Positions 18,205 to 27,674 of a stretch of 64,000 nt of DNA are shown here, in pieces (the first letter of the stretch is position 1; every line of letters begins with the position of its first letter). Made by a program: the position numbers and the translations under genes. Source of the DNA: Rosenbergiella metrosideri (GTDB taxonomy: Bacteria > Pseudomonadota > Gammaproteobacteria > Enterobacterales > Enterobacteriaceae); the NCBI RefSeq assembly GCF_022602565.1, contig NZ_JALBCV010000014.1, positions 1 through 64,000 on the forward strand, in the 5' to 3' direction. Under the pieces are notes generated by a model, which searched no databases, had not been told where the DNA came from, and saw only the letters and a list, made by a program, of their open reading frames with translations.

Positions 18205-19550
18205 TAGTCTCTGATACCCCATAGTTCGATTTTAAGCTCAGCAAAGTCGCCAGCAACATGCAGGGCCAAGGCTCCCGTTGCGGCAATTTTGTCCCAGAAT
18301 GGACCGCTAGTAATTAACTCAAAATAGACATAGCCGGCACTATAGGGAATCTGTCTTGGTGGCACAGGCAACGCTCGTAGGGTCAAGCCTGGCAAATGCG
18401 AACGCACAAGATCATGGAGCTGAGTCGGTGCACTAAGCTTAGCCTGAAGCGCGAACTGGTGACGTAGCACGTCGAGCGGCATCTGCGCATGAACAGCGAG
18501 CACCAATCCTGAAAAACCAAGCAATTCACGCGGCAACATACTCGCCGACCACACCCCATTCCCCCGTAATTCAAGAGGAATTGTCTGCCCAGCGCGCACC
18601 AGAATCTGATTAAGCATTTCGTGAATATCGTCTACCAAAGGACGAAGCGAGGCGTAAAGATCAGCATGATTATAACCGGGAATCGCACGCGGACGACGCG
18701 TCTTAGTTCGCACAAAAGTAGAGAGCTCGCTGGCGAAAGTTGCCAGCGATTCGTAAAAGGCTATCGGCGCCAATTCAGGAATATGGCGAAGATGATCCAG
18801 TACCGTTTCATACTTATTAAATATCTGTAGTAGTAAATAATCGACGATCTCAGCACTGGCACTTGCCCGCCCATCACTGTTCGAAAGTCTGGCAGCCAAT
18901 GTTTCCGCACGCATCTTAACCAATGCGTTAAGATGCGTGAGCCATTCCACTAATAATGGGTTCGCTGCACAAGCAGTGACCGGGGGAACATAATCTTCGG
19001 TATGAAGCAGTATGCTTCCATCGGGTTGAATTGCACGCACGCGCACTAGTGGCAATCCAATCCATGAAGCTGTCATCTCGCTTTCAGAAACGAGTGCTAG
19101 CCGTAGTGAAGCCAACTGTACGGGTTTCGGTCCCTGGCGAATAACATTTGTGTCGCTCAACTCCGTTTCAAAAGCACAAAAACGGGCCAGTGAGCTGTGA
19201 TCAGCGTCATCGAAAATCGTCTCATCGGTATTATCGAGACGCAACGGTACGGCCAAATAGATCACCTTATTGAGATGCTCAGCGGTAATCGTTAACGGTT
19301 CAGGGCTGCTGGCATGACCCGGAATATCAAAGGGGGTACCATCGGGCAAGACACCCCAGCCCGATCGAAGCACCAATTTACCGTAAGAGAGTGCTTCGTG
19401 ATCTATTTCGTAATGCGAAAATCCCCAATAAAATGGGGTAATGGTTGATGCGCGCTTGTGAGCATAATATTCAAGATAGCGCTCCTGCTGCTGAAAGAGC
19501 TGTGGTCGCAAAAAGAGGCCTTCACTCCATACGACTTTATTTGTTCTCAC
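18204..19550 (-). CDS. tssK: T6SS baseplate protein TssK
   Basis: A 448-residue protein of normal size. It starts with Val-Val-Trp-Ser-Glu-Gly-Leu-Phe-Leu-Arg-Pro-Gln-Leu-Phe-Gln-Gln, the strongly conserved TssK opening. A second conserved stretch sits near the middle, and the C-terminus ends in Leu-Trp-Gly-Ile-Arg-Asp. TssK is trimeric and links the TssEFG wedge to the TssL/TssM membrane complex. It overlaps tssJ by 14 bases and tssL by 1 base, so the three are translationally coupled. Confidence 0.97.
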   Translation of the reverse strand: MRTNKVVWSEGLFLRPQLFQQQERYLEYYAHKRASTITPFYWGFSHYEIDHEALSYGKLVLRSGWGVLPDGTPFDIPGHASSPEPLTITAEHLNKVIYLAVPLRLDNTDETIFDDADHSSLARFCAFETELSDTNVIRQGPKPVQLASLRLALVSESEMTASWIGLPLVRVRAIQPDGSILLHTEDYVPPVTACAANPLLVEWLTHLNALVKMRAETLAARLSNSDGRASASAEIVDYLLLQIFNKYETVLDHLRHIPELAPIAFYESLATFASELSTFVRTKTRRPRAIPGYNHADLYASLRPLVDDIHEMLNQILVRAGQTIPLELRGNGVWSASMLPRELLGFSGLVLAVHAQMPLDVLRHQFALQAKLSAPTQLHDLVRSHLPGLTLRALPVPPRQIPYSAGYVYFELITSGPFWDKIAATGALALHVAGDFAELKIELWGIRD

Positions 19551-20085
19551 TTTCTATTGTTCCCTTCCGGATTGTCGTCGCTTGTCTGTCCATATAAACC
19601 GTGACAGAAGACAGCGTTGTTTTATTATCTGACCAAAAAAATGAGTACCATTTCTTGGGTGGTTTTTTCGGTAATGGAAATACTGTTCGCCAAGTTGAGT
19701 GCGATATATTTCGATAACCACTTACCACACCGATATAATTAACCCCTTCTCTTACCGTTAGAATAATGCGCTGACGCTCTCCCGGTTTGAGGATATAAGA
19801 TCCAGCTTTACTACTTTGCGCTTTTAGTTCTGATGAAGGCGTTTCAACCAGAGCGAAATAATCACTATTTACGAATGCGTCCGTTTGTTTTAGTTGAAAA
19901 AGAGTCACGCTTAACGGATTAGCCTGCCCCTGTTCGTTCTGATTAATATCATCACCAGCCTGCAGTTCAACGACAAACCTTTCTGCCAAGGGGGCTTCTG
20001 GGACTGAAGATGAGCATGCGCCCAAGCATAAAAGTAAGCAGAGAACGCCCCCCTGCTTAATAAAATTAAAAATCGAATTCGTCAC
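19537..20085 (-). CDS. tssJ: T6SS outer-membrane lipoprotein TssJ
   Basis: A 182-residue protein with a lipoprotein signal: a hydrophobic core and the lipobox Leu-Gly-Ala-Cys24 followed by Ser-Ser-Ser, which favours outer-membrane sorting. The mature part has the TssJ/SciN transthyretin-like pattern, including Asn-Pro-Leu-Ser-Val-x-Leu-Phe-Gln-Leu and Lys-Pro-Gly-Glu-Arg-Gln. TssJ recruits TssM in the periplasm. It sits 59 bases after hcp and overlaps tssK. Confidence 0.93.
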   Translation of the reverse strand: MTNSIFNFIKQGGVLCLLLCLGACSSSVPEAPLAERFVVELQAGDDINQNEQGQANPLSVTLFQLKQTDAFVNSDYFALVETPSSELKAQSSKAGSYILKPGERQRIILTVREGVNYIGVVSGYRNISHSTWRTVFPLPKKPPKKWYSFFWSDNKTTLSSVTVYMDRQATTIRKGTIESENK

Positions 20086-20144
20086 TATTTCACCCTAATA
20101 AACCTGCTGCATCGGCAGCGCAGCAGGCTATTTAAAAGCGAGGA

Positions 20145-20630
20145 TTACCCCAATTGATTGGCTTTAATATCGTAAGTCGCAGAAATAACGCCTGACTTAT
20201 GTCCTTCAGCATTCTGCATTACGTATTCGTTAGACATTTTGGTAAAGGAGAAGCGAACGCGCTCACGCGGACGAGCCTCATCTTCAGCACAGCCGCCCAT
20301 ATCAACACCCGTAATAATCACATCAGTAAAAGTGATAGTTAAATAAGTAAGAGGATCTCCGCCCGCTTTACGGATAACGAACTTGATATTTTTGATGTGC
20401 TTACCCGAAAGGCAATAGCTCAGTAAATTTGGACTTGCTTTATCAGTGTAGTGTTCAAAACAGAAATCAGAAACGCTAGCTTTACCCGATCCACCACCAG
20501 AACCACTATGCATATTTGAACGTTGAGACACATCCCAATTCCAAGAAAGCACTTGAATTTCATTCTTGTGCTCTGTATCTAATGACTCACCTTCGATACC
20601 ATCAATTTTAATAAACATATCTTGTGACAT
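20145..20630 (-). CDS. hcp: Hcp, T6SS tube protein (TssD)
   Basis: A 161-residue protein with the Hcp opening Met-Phe-Ile-Lys-Ile-Asp-Gly-Ile-x-Gly-Glu-Ser and the Trp-Asn-Trp-Asp strand, normal length and no extension. Hcp hexamers stack to form the inner tube propelled through the TssBC sheath, and they also carry small effectors. A gap of about 116 bases separates it from tssC, which may hold an internal promoter or an mRNA processing site raising Hcp output. Confidence 0.97.
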   Translation of the reverse strand: MSQDMFIKIDGIEGESLDTEHKNEIQVLSWNWDVSQRSNMHSGSGGGSGKASVSDFCFEHYTDKASPNLLSYCLSGKHIKNIKFVIRKAGGDPLTYLTITFTDVIITGVDMGGCAEDEARPRERVRFSFTKMSNEYVMQNAEGHKSGVISATYDIKANQLG

Positions 20631-20746
20631 TTTATTCTCCTGCGTTTAATAATCACATATAAAAAATACGGGACGTAAGAAGCTCTCCTCAATAATTAAG
20701 GGAACTCGATAAATAGCGATATTGCTATGGGTAAATCAAAAATAAA

Positions 20747-22249
20747 TTAGGTCACATTTTTAACGGAAGGTAATTTAGCTACCATGCGTAGTGAAACAGT
20801 TAATCCCTCCAACTGAAAATGTGGACGTAAAAAGAACTTAGCTTGGTAATATCCGGGATTCCCTTCAACATCTTCAATCATGACTTCTGCAGCCGCAAGT
20901 GGACGGCGAGCCTTGGTCTGTATAGAAGAATTAGCCGGATCGCCATCAACATAGTTCATTAGCCAATCGTTAAGCCAACGCTGCATCTCTTCGCGCTCTT
21001 TAAATGAGCCAATTTTGTCTCGCACGATACATTTCAAATAATGTGCAAAACGTGAGCAAGCGAAGAGGTAAGGTAAGCGCGCTGACAGGTTCGAGTTTGC
21101 GGTTGCATCAGGATCATAATACTCCATTGGCTTTTGCAGCGACTGTGCACCAATAAAGGCAGCATGAGTGCTATTTTTACGATGCACCAGTGGTATAAAT
21201 CCATTTTTACCCAGCTCTGCTTCTCGGCGGTCAGAAATAGCAATTTCCGTTGGACATTTCATGTCTACGCCACCGTCATCGGTTGGGAAGGTATGACAGG
21301 GTAAACCGTCCACCACTCCGCCGCTTTCCACCCCCCGAATGAGCGTACACCAGCCGTAGTCTTTAAAAGAACGGTTGATATTCACTGCCATAGCATAGGC
21401 GGCATTCGACCAGACATATTTACTGTGATCGGATCCATCGGTTGTTTCTTCAAAATGGAAACTATCAACGGGATTAGTATTTATGCCATAAGGTAGACGC
21501 GCCAGAAAACGTGGCATCACCAAACCGATGTAACGTGAATCCTCAGACTGACGCAATGCATTCCATGCTGCGTATTCAAGATTCTGAGTAAAGATTTTGG
21601 TTAAATCACGCGGATTAGACAGCTCCTGCCATGACTCCATCTGTAACACGCTAGGAGATGCCCCGGCGATAAACGGCACATGTGCTGACGCAGCAACTTT
21701 GCTGATCGAGGTTAACAAGTCAACATCGGGCGCAGTGTGATCAAAGAAATAGTCTGCAACAAGGCAGCCATAAGGTTCTCCGCCTAACTGGCCATATTCT
21801 GCTTCATAAACTTTTTTGAACAGAGGACTCTGATCCCACGCAATACCACGATAGCGTTTCATACTGCGACGTAGTTCGTCTTTCGAGATGTCCATAAACC
21901 GCAATTTAAGTTTCTCATCAGTCTCAGTGTTATTCACCAAATGATGGAGACCCCGCCACGCACTTTCGAGCGTCTGAAATTCGCTATGATGCAAAATCAG
22001 GTTGATTTGCTCAGAAAGCTTACGGTCAATTTCGGCAATAATCGATGCGATACTTTTATAAGCGTCGTCAGAGACGGTAACGCTATTTGCTAGCGCCTGC
22101 TGAGCCAGCGTTTTGACCGCACCTTCAACCGCCGATTTAGTCTGCTCAGACTTTGCTTTAAACTCTTTGGTTAATAAGTGATTAAAATCATCAAAGGCAA
22201 CATCTTTTGCAGCCGTCTGCTGCCAGGTTTCTTTTTCAGCTTCTGACAT
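20747..22249 (-). CDS. tssC: T6SS sheath large subunit TssC
   Basis: A 500-residue protein with the typical middle (Gly-Leu-Val-Met-Pro-Arg-Phe-Leu-Ala-Arg-Leu-Pro-Tyr-Gly) and the C-terminal Phe-x-Leu-Arg-Pro-His-Phe-Gln-Leu-Glu-Gly. TssC pairs with TssB to build the contractile sheath. It starts 13 bases after tssB. Length is normal and there is no sign of damage. Confidence 0.98.
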   Translation of the reverse strand: MSEAEKETWQQTAAKDVAFDDFNHLLTKEFKAKSEQTKSAVEGAVKTLAQQALANSVTVSDDAYKSIASIIAEIDRKLSEQINLILHHSEFQTLESAWRGLHHLVNNTETDEKLKLRFMDISKDELRRSMKRYRGIAWDQSPLFKKVYEAEYGQLGGEPYGCLVADYFFDHTAPDVDLLTSISKVAASAHVPFIAGASPSVLQMESWQELSNPRDLTKIFTQNLEYAAWNALRQSEDSRYIGLVMPRFLARLPYGINTNPVDSFHFEETTDGSDHSKYVWSNAAYAMAVNINRSFKDYGWCTLIRGVESGGVVDGLPCHTFPTDDGGVDMKCPTEIAISDRREAELGKNGFIPLVHRKNSTHAAFIGAQSLQKPMEYYDPDATANSNLSARLPYLFACSRFAHYLKCIVRDKIGSFKEREEMQRWLNDWLMNYVDGDPANSSIQTKARRPLAAAEVMIEDVEGNPGYYQAKFFLRPHFQLEGLTVSLRMVAKLPSVKNVT

Positions 22250-22262
22250 ATATCCCTCTCAA

Positions 22263-22790
22263 CTAATCTTCTTGTGGCATTTCAGCAGCATCATTTTTTT
22301 TCTTTGGTTCTGCGGCCAGAGCCTGTAGCAATGCATTATCTTTTAACAAATTCATTACCAGCTCTTCTGCGCCCGCTTTACCATCCATATAGGTCTGAAG
22401 ATTCGCTAACTGTGTACGAGCTTCTAATAGCTGTGAGAGTGAGTCGACTTTTTTAGCAATCGCATCCGGTGCGAATTCGTTCATGCTCTCAAACGTCATA
22501 TCGACCATTAGCTGACCTTCACCTGTCAACGTATTAGGCACCGCGAACGCAGCTCTTGGACGCATGGCTTTCATTCTTTCATCGAAGTTATCAATATCGA
22601 TATCCAAGAACTGACGATCAGCGACCGAAGGTAGTGGCTCTACCGGTTTACCGGATAGATCAGCCAGAACACCCATGACAAATGGGAGTTCTACCTTTTT
22701 TTCTGAACCGTAAACTTCCACGTCATATTCAATCTGCACCCGTGGGGCGCGATTACGAGAAATAAATTTCTGCGAGCTGTCTTTACTCAC
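22263..22790 (-). CDS. tssB: T6SS sheath small subunit TssB
   Basis: A 175-residue protein starting from GTG, with purine-rich AGGAAGAAAGG before it. It has Arg-Val-x-Ile-x-Tyr-Asp-Val-Glu, Leu-Pro-Phe-Val-Met-Gly-Val-Leu-Ala-Asp-Leu-Ser-Gly and Phe-Asp-Glu-Arg-Met, the standard TssB motifs. It forms the sheath with TssC and carries the contact for ClpV. The fimbrial block separates it from clpV, with only ~90 bases between the last fimbrial gene and tssB. Confidence 0.98.
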   Translation of the reverse strand: MSKDSSQKFISRNRAPRVQIEYDVEVYGSEKKVELPFVMGVLADLSGKPVEPLPSVADRQFLDIDIDNFDERMKAMRPRAAFAVPNTLTGEGQLMVDMTFESMNEFAPDAIAKKVDSLSQLLEARTQLANLQTYMDGKAGAEELVMNLLKDNALLQALAAEPKKKNDAAEMPQED

Positions 22791-22880
22791 CCTTTCTTCC
22801 TTTTGTTGTTGAATTGCCGACAGAATGACCTGCCGGGACTGTAAATACAGAATCAGATAACGGGAAACCCGCCTTCGACT

Positions 22881-23453
22881 CTATTTGTAAATCATTTCGA
22901 TACCCGCACTCGCTGAGACTTTGCCCGGAGTGACTGGAGTTTTAGCAAAATAAGAAACATTAAAACCATGCGTCACATCTCCTCCGCTTTGCGGGATGGC
23001 ATAGTCCTGTATGCTGGTACTATCGTTCAGCAACATCTGTACACCTGCACTATTTCTAAGGCGCAGCTGGGCTTCGGGACTCATTCCCGCGACAGTGCTG
23101 TTTTTAATATTGCCAGTCGCAGGATCAACTTGCGTCGAGGCAACGGAAACAAAATGGACACCAACTGTAACGGCTGCTGGACAATGCTTTAGAATCACTT
23201 GAAACGATTTCGAACCGGCCTCATCCCCTGCGCGCTGTAACAAGGAACTTGAGATAACAGGAAGTGCAACAATTTCATTCGCACTTCGATTATCAATACT
23301 GATTTGGCAAGTCTCCATTTCAAAACGCCCCGAAAAATTCACTTGAATATCACAACTCCCTTTACACGAGGGGGAGGTCGCATTAACCGAGGCATTAACA
23401 AGTGAAAGTAGCAAAATAGCGGAACGCACTCTGACGATTACTGGGGCTGACAT
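22881..23453 (-). CDS. Minor fimbrial subunit of the T6SS-embedded fimbria
   Basis: A 190-residue secreted protein: N-terminal signal peptide (about 1-26), a Cys pair in the first half (Cys-Gln-Ile ... Cys-Pro) as in type 1 pilins, alternating strands and a C-terminal Ile-Glu-Met-Ile-Tyr-Lys donor-strand-type end. Its start overlaps the usher stop by 16 bases, so it belongs to the fimbrial unit. It is the last fimbrial gene before tssB. It may be a tip adaptor for the adhesin encoded in the opposite operon. Confidence 0.8.
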   Translation of the reverse strand: MSAPVIVRVRSAILLLSLVNASVNATSPSCKGSCDIQVNFSGRFEMETCQISIDNRSANEIVALPVISSSLLQRAGDEAGSKSFQVILKHCPAAVTVGVHFVSVASTQVDPATGNIKNSTVAGMSPEAQLRLRNSAGVQMLLNDSTSIQDYAIPQSGGDVTHGFNVSYFAKTPVTPGKVSASAGIEMIYK

Positions 23454-25990
23454 ATCGCCTCCATTTTGATCATGTTAGTACCGGTTATCGTTGACGGTGC
23501 GCTGTGTGGAACACAACGCAATTTCGATCCTGCCACCTCGGCATAGAGGGGCTGGTGGTCATATTTCCATCCACGAATATAAGCTTGTCCTCCCTGACCG
23601 ATAATTCCTTGGCTATCGCCTTCTGTGGACAACATCTCTACCCCAATCGGCAGAAACTGACCGTCACGATCTTTTACCGTCAGAATCATCGCTTGGCCCA
23701 TTGAGGTTTTCATTTTTACTAATACTGCTGCGCCCTGCCGAGGGATAACAGTTTTTTCGTTTTCCATGACATCCACCGTATCAGGGAGATCACGCAACCC
23801 AATCGAGACACTATTCTCTCGGTAAGGAGTCAGTGAAGGCACAATCGCATAGCCCCAACGATTGATCCGGGCACCATAGCCGTTGTTTACTTTCGCTCCC
23901 TTGGCACCATCAGCTTCAATGATGGCGAATGGTTGGTCACCCACGACAGGCCCAGCCGTAATCCCACCACGATGAGCCACCAAGCTGCCATTTGCAGAAA
24001 GCGAGAATTGATTATTATTCTTACTGTCAACTGTGGCGGTTGCACCGTATTGACCCAACGGTGTTTCATAATTGATATAACCGTTTAGCATTGAGGTACG
24101 TTTGGCGGCAGGGTCTTGGTTCATACTGGAAGCAATGCCGTAGGACAATTCACTTTGCTGTCCTTGAGAACCACTTGCCATGGTCTGCACTTGAGTAGAT
24201 CCCCCTTCACCGTGCGTGACTGTGCCGTATAGAGCGTTAAACAGCGGCTGCGAGGTAGGGGTCGGATGCCCTAGCGGCACCGACAGCGAGAGAATATATT
24301 GCTTATCTTCTTTACCCATACGGGTCTTCGAGCGAGTAGTGCTCAGGCTGTAGCTAAACGATCCAAGATTATGATTAAGCCGTAACAGATATTGTCGAGA
24401 AGGCGACCGATGCGACCAATAGGTATAATAAGTTCCATTGAAATCGAGCGAGATCCGATCAGTAACACGCTGACTTAACGTGGCGCTGAGGCGACGACGC
24501 GTACGATAATCGGTATCGGTTGTGCTTTTTTGACTTGAATTATCTTCTCTATTCGCTTCGCTAATCGTGTAAAAACCTGCCGATGAGTAACGATAGGCGG
24601 CCAGGGATAAGGTTGTCTGAGATCTGCTAAAGAAGCGCATAAATTGTAGCTGGTAGCTATTACCTGAGGCCTGCGAATTAGGCAACGGCTGGCTCTCAGC
24701 GTGTATTACATCAAAGGTTATGCCACCAAATGGTGTGTTAACAGCATTACCAACGCCCAGTGCACGATACTTCTCACTCAACTGTAAACCGCCGTATAGC
24801 GTCCAGTTGCTGAAAGCACCATAGCGATAAATACCCTGAACTACGCGCGGGCGATGCCTAATATGTGCATCTTTTAGCTGACCGACAGAAACAGAAAATT
24901 GACTTATTCCCTTTTGTAATATGAGGGGGGGTGAAGAAAAAGGGATAATCTGGATGCGCTCACGACCGTCGGCTTCCTTTATCACCAACTGAAGATCACC
25001 ACCGTATCCTAATCCACTAATATCTCTGAGAACAAAAGGGCCTGGGGGAACAACTGTCTCATAGATCGCGACCCCACGCTGCATCACAGTGACTTTTGCA
25101 TTAGTTTCTGCAATGCCTGTGATTAACGGCGCATAGTTATTCTGGGAGTCGGGTAACATCCGTGGGTCGGTACGCAAAACCGCACCACGCAGACCGAAGC
25201 TGTTGAATAGCTCTCCACTGGTGTTCACATCCCCAAGTTGAACCTCACTTTTTAATGCCGTGACATCGTGCGCGGCATAGCCGTAAAGATTCTGCCAGTG
25301 GGTATCATGGCCTAGACCAGTATTGAAACGCTTTCTCAATCGCCAGCCAGCTAAGTTTATCCCCGCGTTAAAGGCAAAATTCGCCGTGGCGCGATTAGAA
25401 TCTTTCGTATGATCTTGCAATTGTGAATAAACATTCGCATTGTAATCGATGAAACCCGCAGTGATGCCTTGCTGCCACCGTGACGGATCAATATAGCCAC
25501 GAGGCACATAAGTCAGATTCACCTGTGGTATCTGCAGATTTAGCGTGAAATCTGAGCTATTATAGTAACTCTGCGCTTGATCTATCCAAGCGTGGATAGG
25601 CGCGCAAGCGTCAGCAAAGCTTCTTTCCTGTACCAACCTTATCCCAAGCAACGTTAATTGCTCACGCGACAGACAAGCAACCGCATTTCCATCGCCCTTT
25701 TGCAGACGAAATGTAATCTTATTTTGTCCCCGGCTTTCACCATTGACCTTTACCGAAACATCATACACACCGGGTGGGACAGGGTTACCTCTCCGAAATT
25801 TAGAGAGATCAATGTTCCCACCATGAACAAAGTCGGCATTAAAATTGATTTCTTCGACCTTGTTATAAGCAGTTTCAGGATTAGATTCAGCATCACAACA
25901 AAAAAGCAACGCAACAGCAATCACTATAGGATTTGTCACATTGACAGTGTTGCACCTACCATTTTTAGCCGCTGTAAGGTTCATCATCAC
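23438..25990 (-). CDS. Outer-membrane fimbrial usher (FimD family)
   Basis: An 850-residue protein with the usher N-domain (Phe-Asn-x-Asp-Phe-Val-His-Gly-Gly-Asn-Ile-Asp-Leu-Ser-x-Phe, Gly-Val-Tyr-Asp-Val), a long beta-barrel with a plug region, and a C-terminal Cys pair domain (Leu-Arg-Cys ... Ile-Cys-Gln-Pro). A signal region precedes residue ~40. The usher takes chaperone-subunit complexes and threads the pilus through the outer membrane. It lies between chaperone and minor subunit, inside the T6SS operon. The size is typical. Confidence 0.95.
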   Translation of the reverse strand: MMMNLTAAKNGRCNTVNVTNPIVIAVALLFCCDAESNPETAYNKVEEINFNADFVHGGNIDLSKFRRGNPVPPGVYDVSVKVNGESRGQNKITFRLQKGDGNAVACLSREQLTLLGIRLVQERSFADACAPIHAWIDQAQSYYNSSDFTLNLQIPQVNLTYVPRGYIDPSRWQQGITAGFIDYNANVYSQLQDHTKDSNRATANFAFNAGINLAGWRLRKRFNTGLGHDTHWQNLYGYAAHDVTALKSEVQLGDVNTSGELFNSFGLRGAVLRTDPRMLPDSQNNYAPLITGIAETNAKVTVMQRGVAIYETVVPPGPFVLRDISGLGYGGDLQLVIKEADGRERIQIIPFSSPPLILQKGISQFSVSVGQLKDAHIRHRPRVVQGIYRYGAFSNWTLYGGLQLSEKYRALGVGNAVNTPFGGITFDVIHAESQPLPNSQASGNSYQLQFMRFFSRSQTTLSLAAYRYSSAGFYTISEANREDNSSQKSTTDTDYRTRRRLSATLSQRVTDRISLDFNGTYYTYWSHRSPSRQYLLRLNHNLGSFSYSLSTTRSKTRMGKEDKQYILSLSVPLGHPTPTSQPLFNALYGTVTHGEGGSTQVQTMASGSQGQQSELSYGIASSMNQDPAAKRTSMLNGYINYETPLGQYGATATVDSKNNNQFSLSANGSLVAHRGGITAGPVVGDQPFAIIEADGAKGAKVNNGYGARINRWGYAIVPSLTPYRENSVSIGLRDLPDTVDVMENEKTVIPRQGAAVLVKMKTSMGQAMILTVKDRDGQFLPIGVEMLSTEGDSQGIIGQGGQAYIRGWKYDHQPLYAEVAGSKLRCVPHSAPSTITGTNMIKMEAICQPQ

Positions 25991-26070
25991 TTTTATATTT
26001 CACTTAATCGTTTGACGGCCTATATATAGGACAGTGAGTAATGTAGAAGATATGAATATAGGTAGAAGAC

Positions 26071-26811
26071 CTATTGAGACTGTGTCCCCTTCATGTCATT
26101 CCAGAGTAATTCCTTATTTACATTGGCACCCAAATCATTAATAAAACTATATTTCAATCGTGTGAATGTTGTTATTTTTTGATCGGGAAAGAAATCCTCA
26201 TGACTTTTAGGAGCAACCATGTCCATTTTCATAACAATGGGTTTATCATTGACAAAAACCGTTGAATCATTAAATGAGAAATAAAAAGGACCAGTATTTT
26301 CCACACGAAACCCTAAACCGCGCGATGCATCTTTAATAATAGACCAATGCAGAAGGGTACTAATATCAGATAGCCTTAACTTAGCGACAGAAGCCGGACG
26401 GTAAAATATTTTAATACGTGTACGGAAAGCTATATCAAGCTTTTGTTTTGTCCCACTAGTATCCACTGGTGGGATCTCCAGAAGATTAAACCAGAACACC
26501 GACTCCTTATCCTGGGGTAAGCTCATTCCGTTATAAATCATTTTTAAACTTTGGCCGCTATTAGGCTCAACTCTAAAAATAGGCGGCGTCACAATAAATG
26601 GGATTTTGTTTTTATCAATATCTTCATTACTTGAACCATCGTCAATCCATACTTGTGAAAGAATAGGCTGATTCGTTTTGTTCTTTGTACGAATACTGAT
26701 TTCTTTTTCATTTCCTGGGTAAATAATACGTGTACCTACAATGGACATCCCTGCCCAACTATTTTGTATAGTCAGAAAAAAAATAATACAAGCTGATAAA
26801 GTTTTGAACAT
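26071..26811 (-). CDS. Periplasmic fimbrial chaperone (PapD/FimC family)
   Basis: About 246 residues from the ATG at 26811, which begins a clean signal peptide; the frame also offers a start at 26850. Chaperone motifs seen are Gly-Thr-Arg-Ile-Ile-Tyr-Pro-Gly, the Pro-Pro-Ile-Phe-Arg-Val block and Phe-Trp-Phe-Asn-Leu-Leu-Glu-Ile-Pro-Pro. Two Ig-like domains cap subunits by donor-strand complementation. It follows the pilin gene after a strong stem-loop. Confidence 0.93.
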   Translation of the reverse strand: MFKTLSACIIFFLTIQNSWAGMSIVGTRIIYPGNEKEISIRTKNKTNQPILSQVWIDDGSSNEDIDKNKIPFIVTPPIFRVEPNSGQSLKMIYNGMSLPQDKESVFWFNLLEIPPVDTSGTKQKLDIAFRTRIKIFYRPASVAKLRLSDISTLLHWSIIKDASRGLGFRVENTGPFYFSFNDSTVFVNDKPIVMKMDMVAPKSHEDFFPDQKITTFTRLKYSFINDLGANVNKELLWNDMKGTQSQ

Positions 26812-26857
26812 AAAGGGTCCCGTAGATATACATATATAACTTTTACTCAATAATAAA

Positions 26858-26893
26858 GGTGCGTATTCTCATCTTTTTGTCTGAATACGCACC
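26858..26893 (-). terminator. Intercistronic stem-loop between major pilin and chaperone genes
   Basis: A perfect 11-bp stem (GGTGCGTATTC, arms 26858-26868 and 26883-26893) is followed on the minus strand by TTTATTATT. Placed directly after the pilin gene, it probably works as a partial terminator or 3' mRNA protector, giving more pilin than chaperone and usher. Confidence 0.75.
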
Positions 26894-26909
26894 CTGCTAT
26901 CATAAAATC

Positions 26910-27473
26910 TTAATTGTAAGCGAGCGTATAAGCGACTTTCGCGTGGATTGTTCCGTCCGTTGCTTGGCCCGTCGCGTAATAGGCAGCAACATATTCCAAC
27001 TTAGCACTATGACTACTAGAATTAACTGCTACAAAAGCGCCATCAGTGCCACCAACTTGGACTTGTTTAGTTCCCCCTTTATCAAAAAGTCTAATTTGGA
27101 CATTTTCGGCTGCTTTGACAGGAGGCGTTGCTTTGGAATCGGTCTGAACATCGTTGATCAGGTTATTGGTCTGTACATCATAGCCAGTTGTTCCATTGAT
27201 GGCTTCAAAGTGTGCAGTAACCCCTGTAATCGCTGTGGCACAATTCTCGACATCAATCGTGAAAACGTGAGAACCCGCTGTTTTCCCAGCAGTGCCTAAA
27301 TTTTCGATTGAAACTTTGGGAAGAGTAACCGTTTTGTTCACATCGCCATTTACCACGGTACAGGTACCCGAAATAACTTGACCACTGAATTCAACTGTTC
27401 CCGCAGAAGCTGCATAGGCACCAGAGGTCATTATAAAAGGTAAGAAACATAATATACGTAGTTTAGAATTCAT
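26910..27473 (-). CDS. Major fimbrial subunit (type 1 pilin-like)
   Basis: About 187 residues from the ATG at 27473, which has AAGGAT in front; a start at 27497 in the same frame has none. Signal peptide to Ala-Tyr-Ala-Ala, then Gly-Thr-Val-Glu-Phe-Ser-Gly-Gln-Val-Ile-x-Gly-Thr-Cys, a second Cys (Glu-Asn-Cys-Ala), and the C-terminal Ala-Lys-Val-Ala-Tyr-Thr-Leu-Ala-Tyr-Asn beta strand with penultimate Tyr. These are the classical type 1 pilin marks. First gene of the fimbrial block, 200 bases after clpV. Confidence 0.93.
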   Translation of the reverse strand: MNSKLRILCFLPFIMTSGAYAASAGTVEFSGQVISGTCTVVNGDVNKTVTLPKVSIENLGTAGKTAGSHVFTIDVENCATAITGVTAHFEAINGTTGYDVQTNNLINDVQTDSKATPPVKAAENVQIRLFDKGGTKQVQVGGTDGAFVAVNSSSHSAKLEYVAAYYATGQATDGTIHAKVAYTLAYN

Positions 27474-27674
27474 TTTGCTATCCTTTGAATTAGTCACATT
27501 TAACCATATTGAAAAACAAGCCTAAACAACAACCAATATCCTTATTGCAGCTGTTTTCAATACTTTTCATTGCCTAAATGACAATCTGTTACCTTGGTAT
27601 CAATTAAATATTTATAAAACGATATCATTTGCATCGTGAATTTGATGCCTTTGATCTTTTCATTATAATTAATT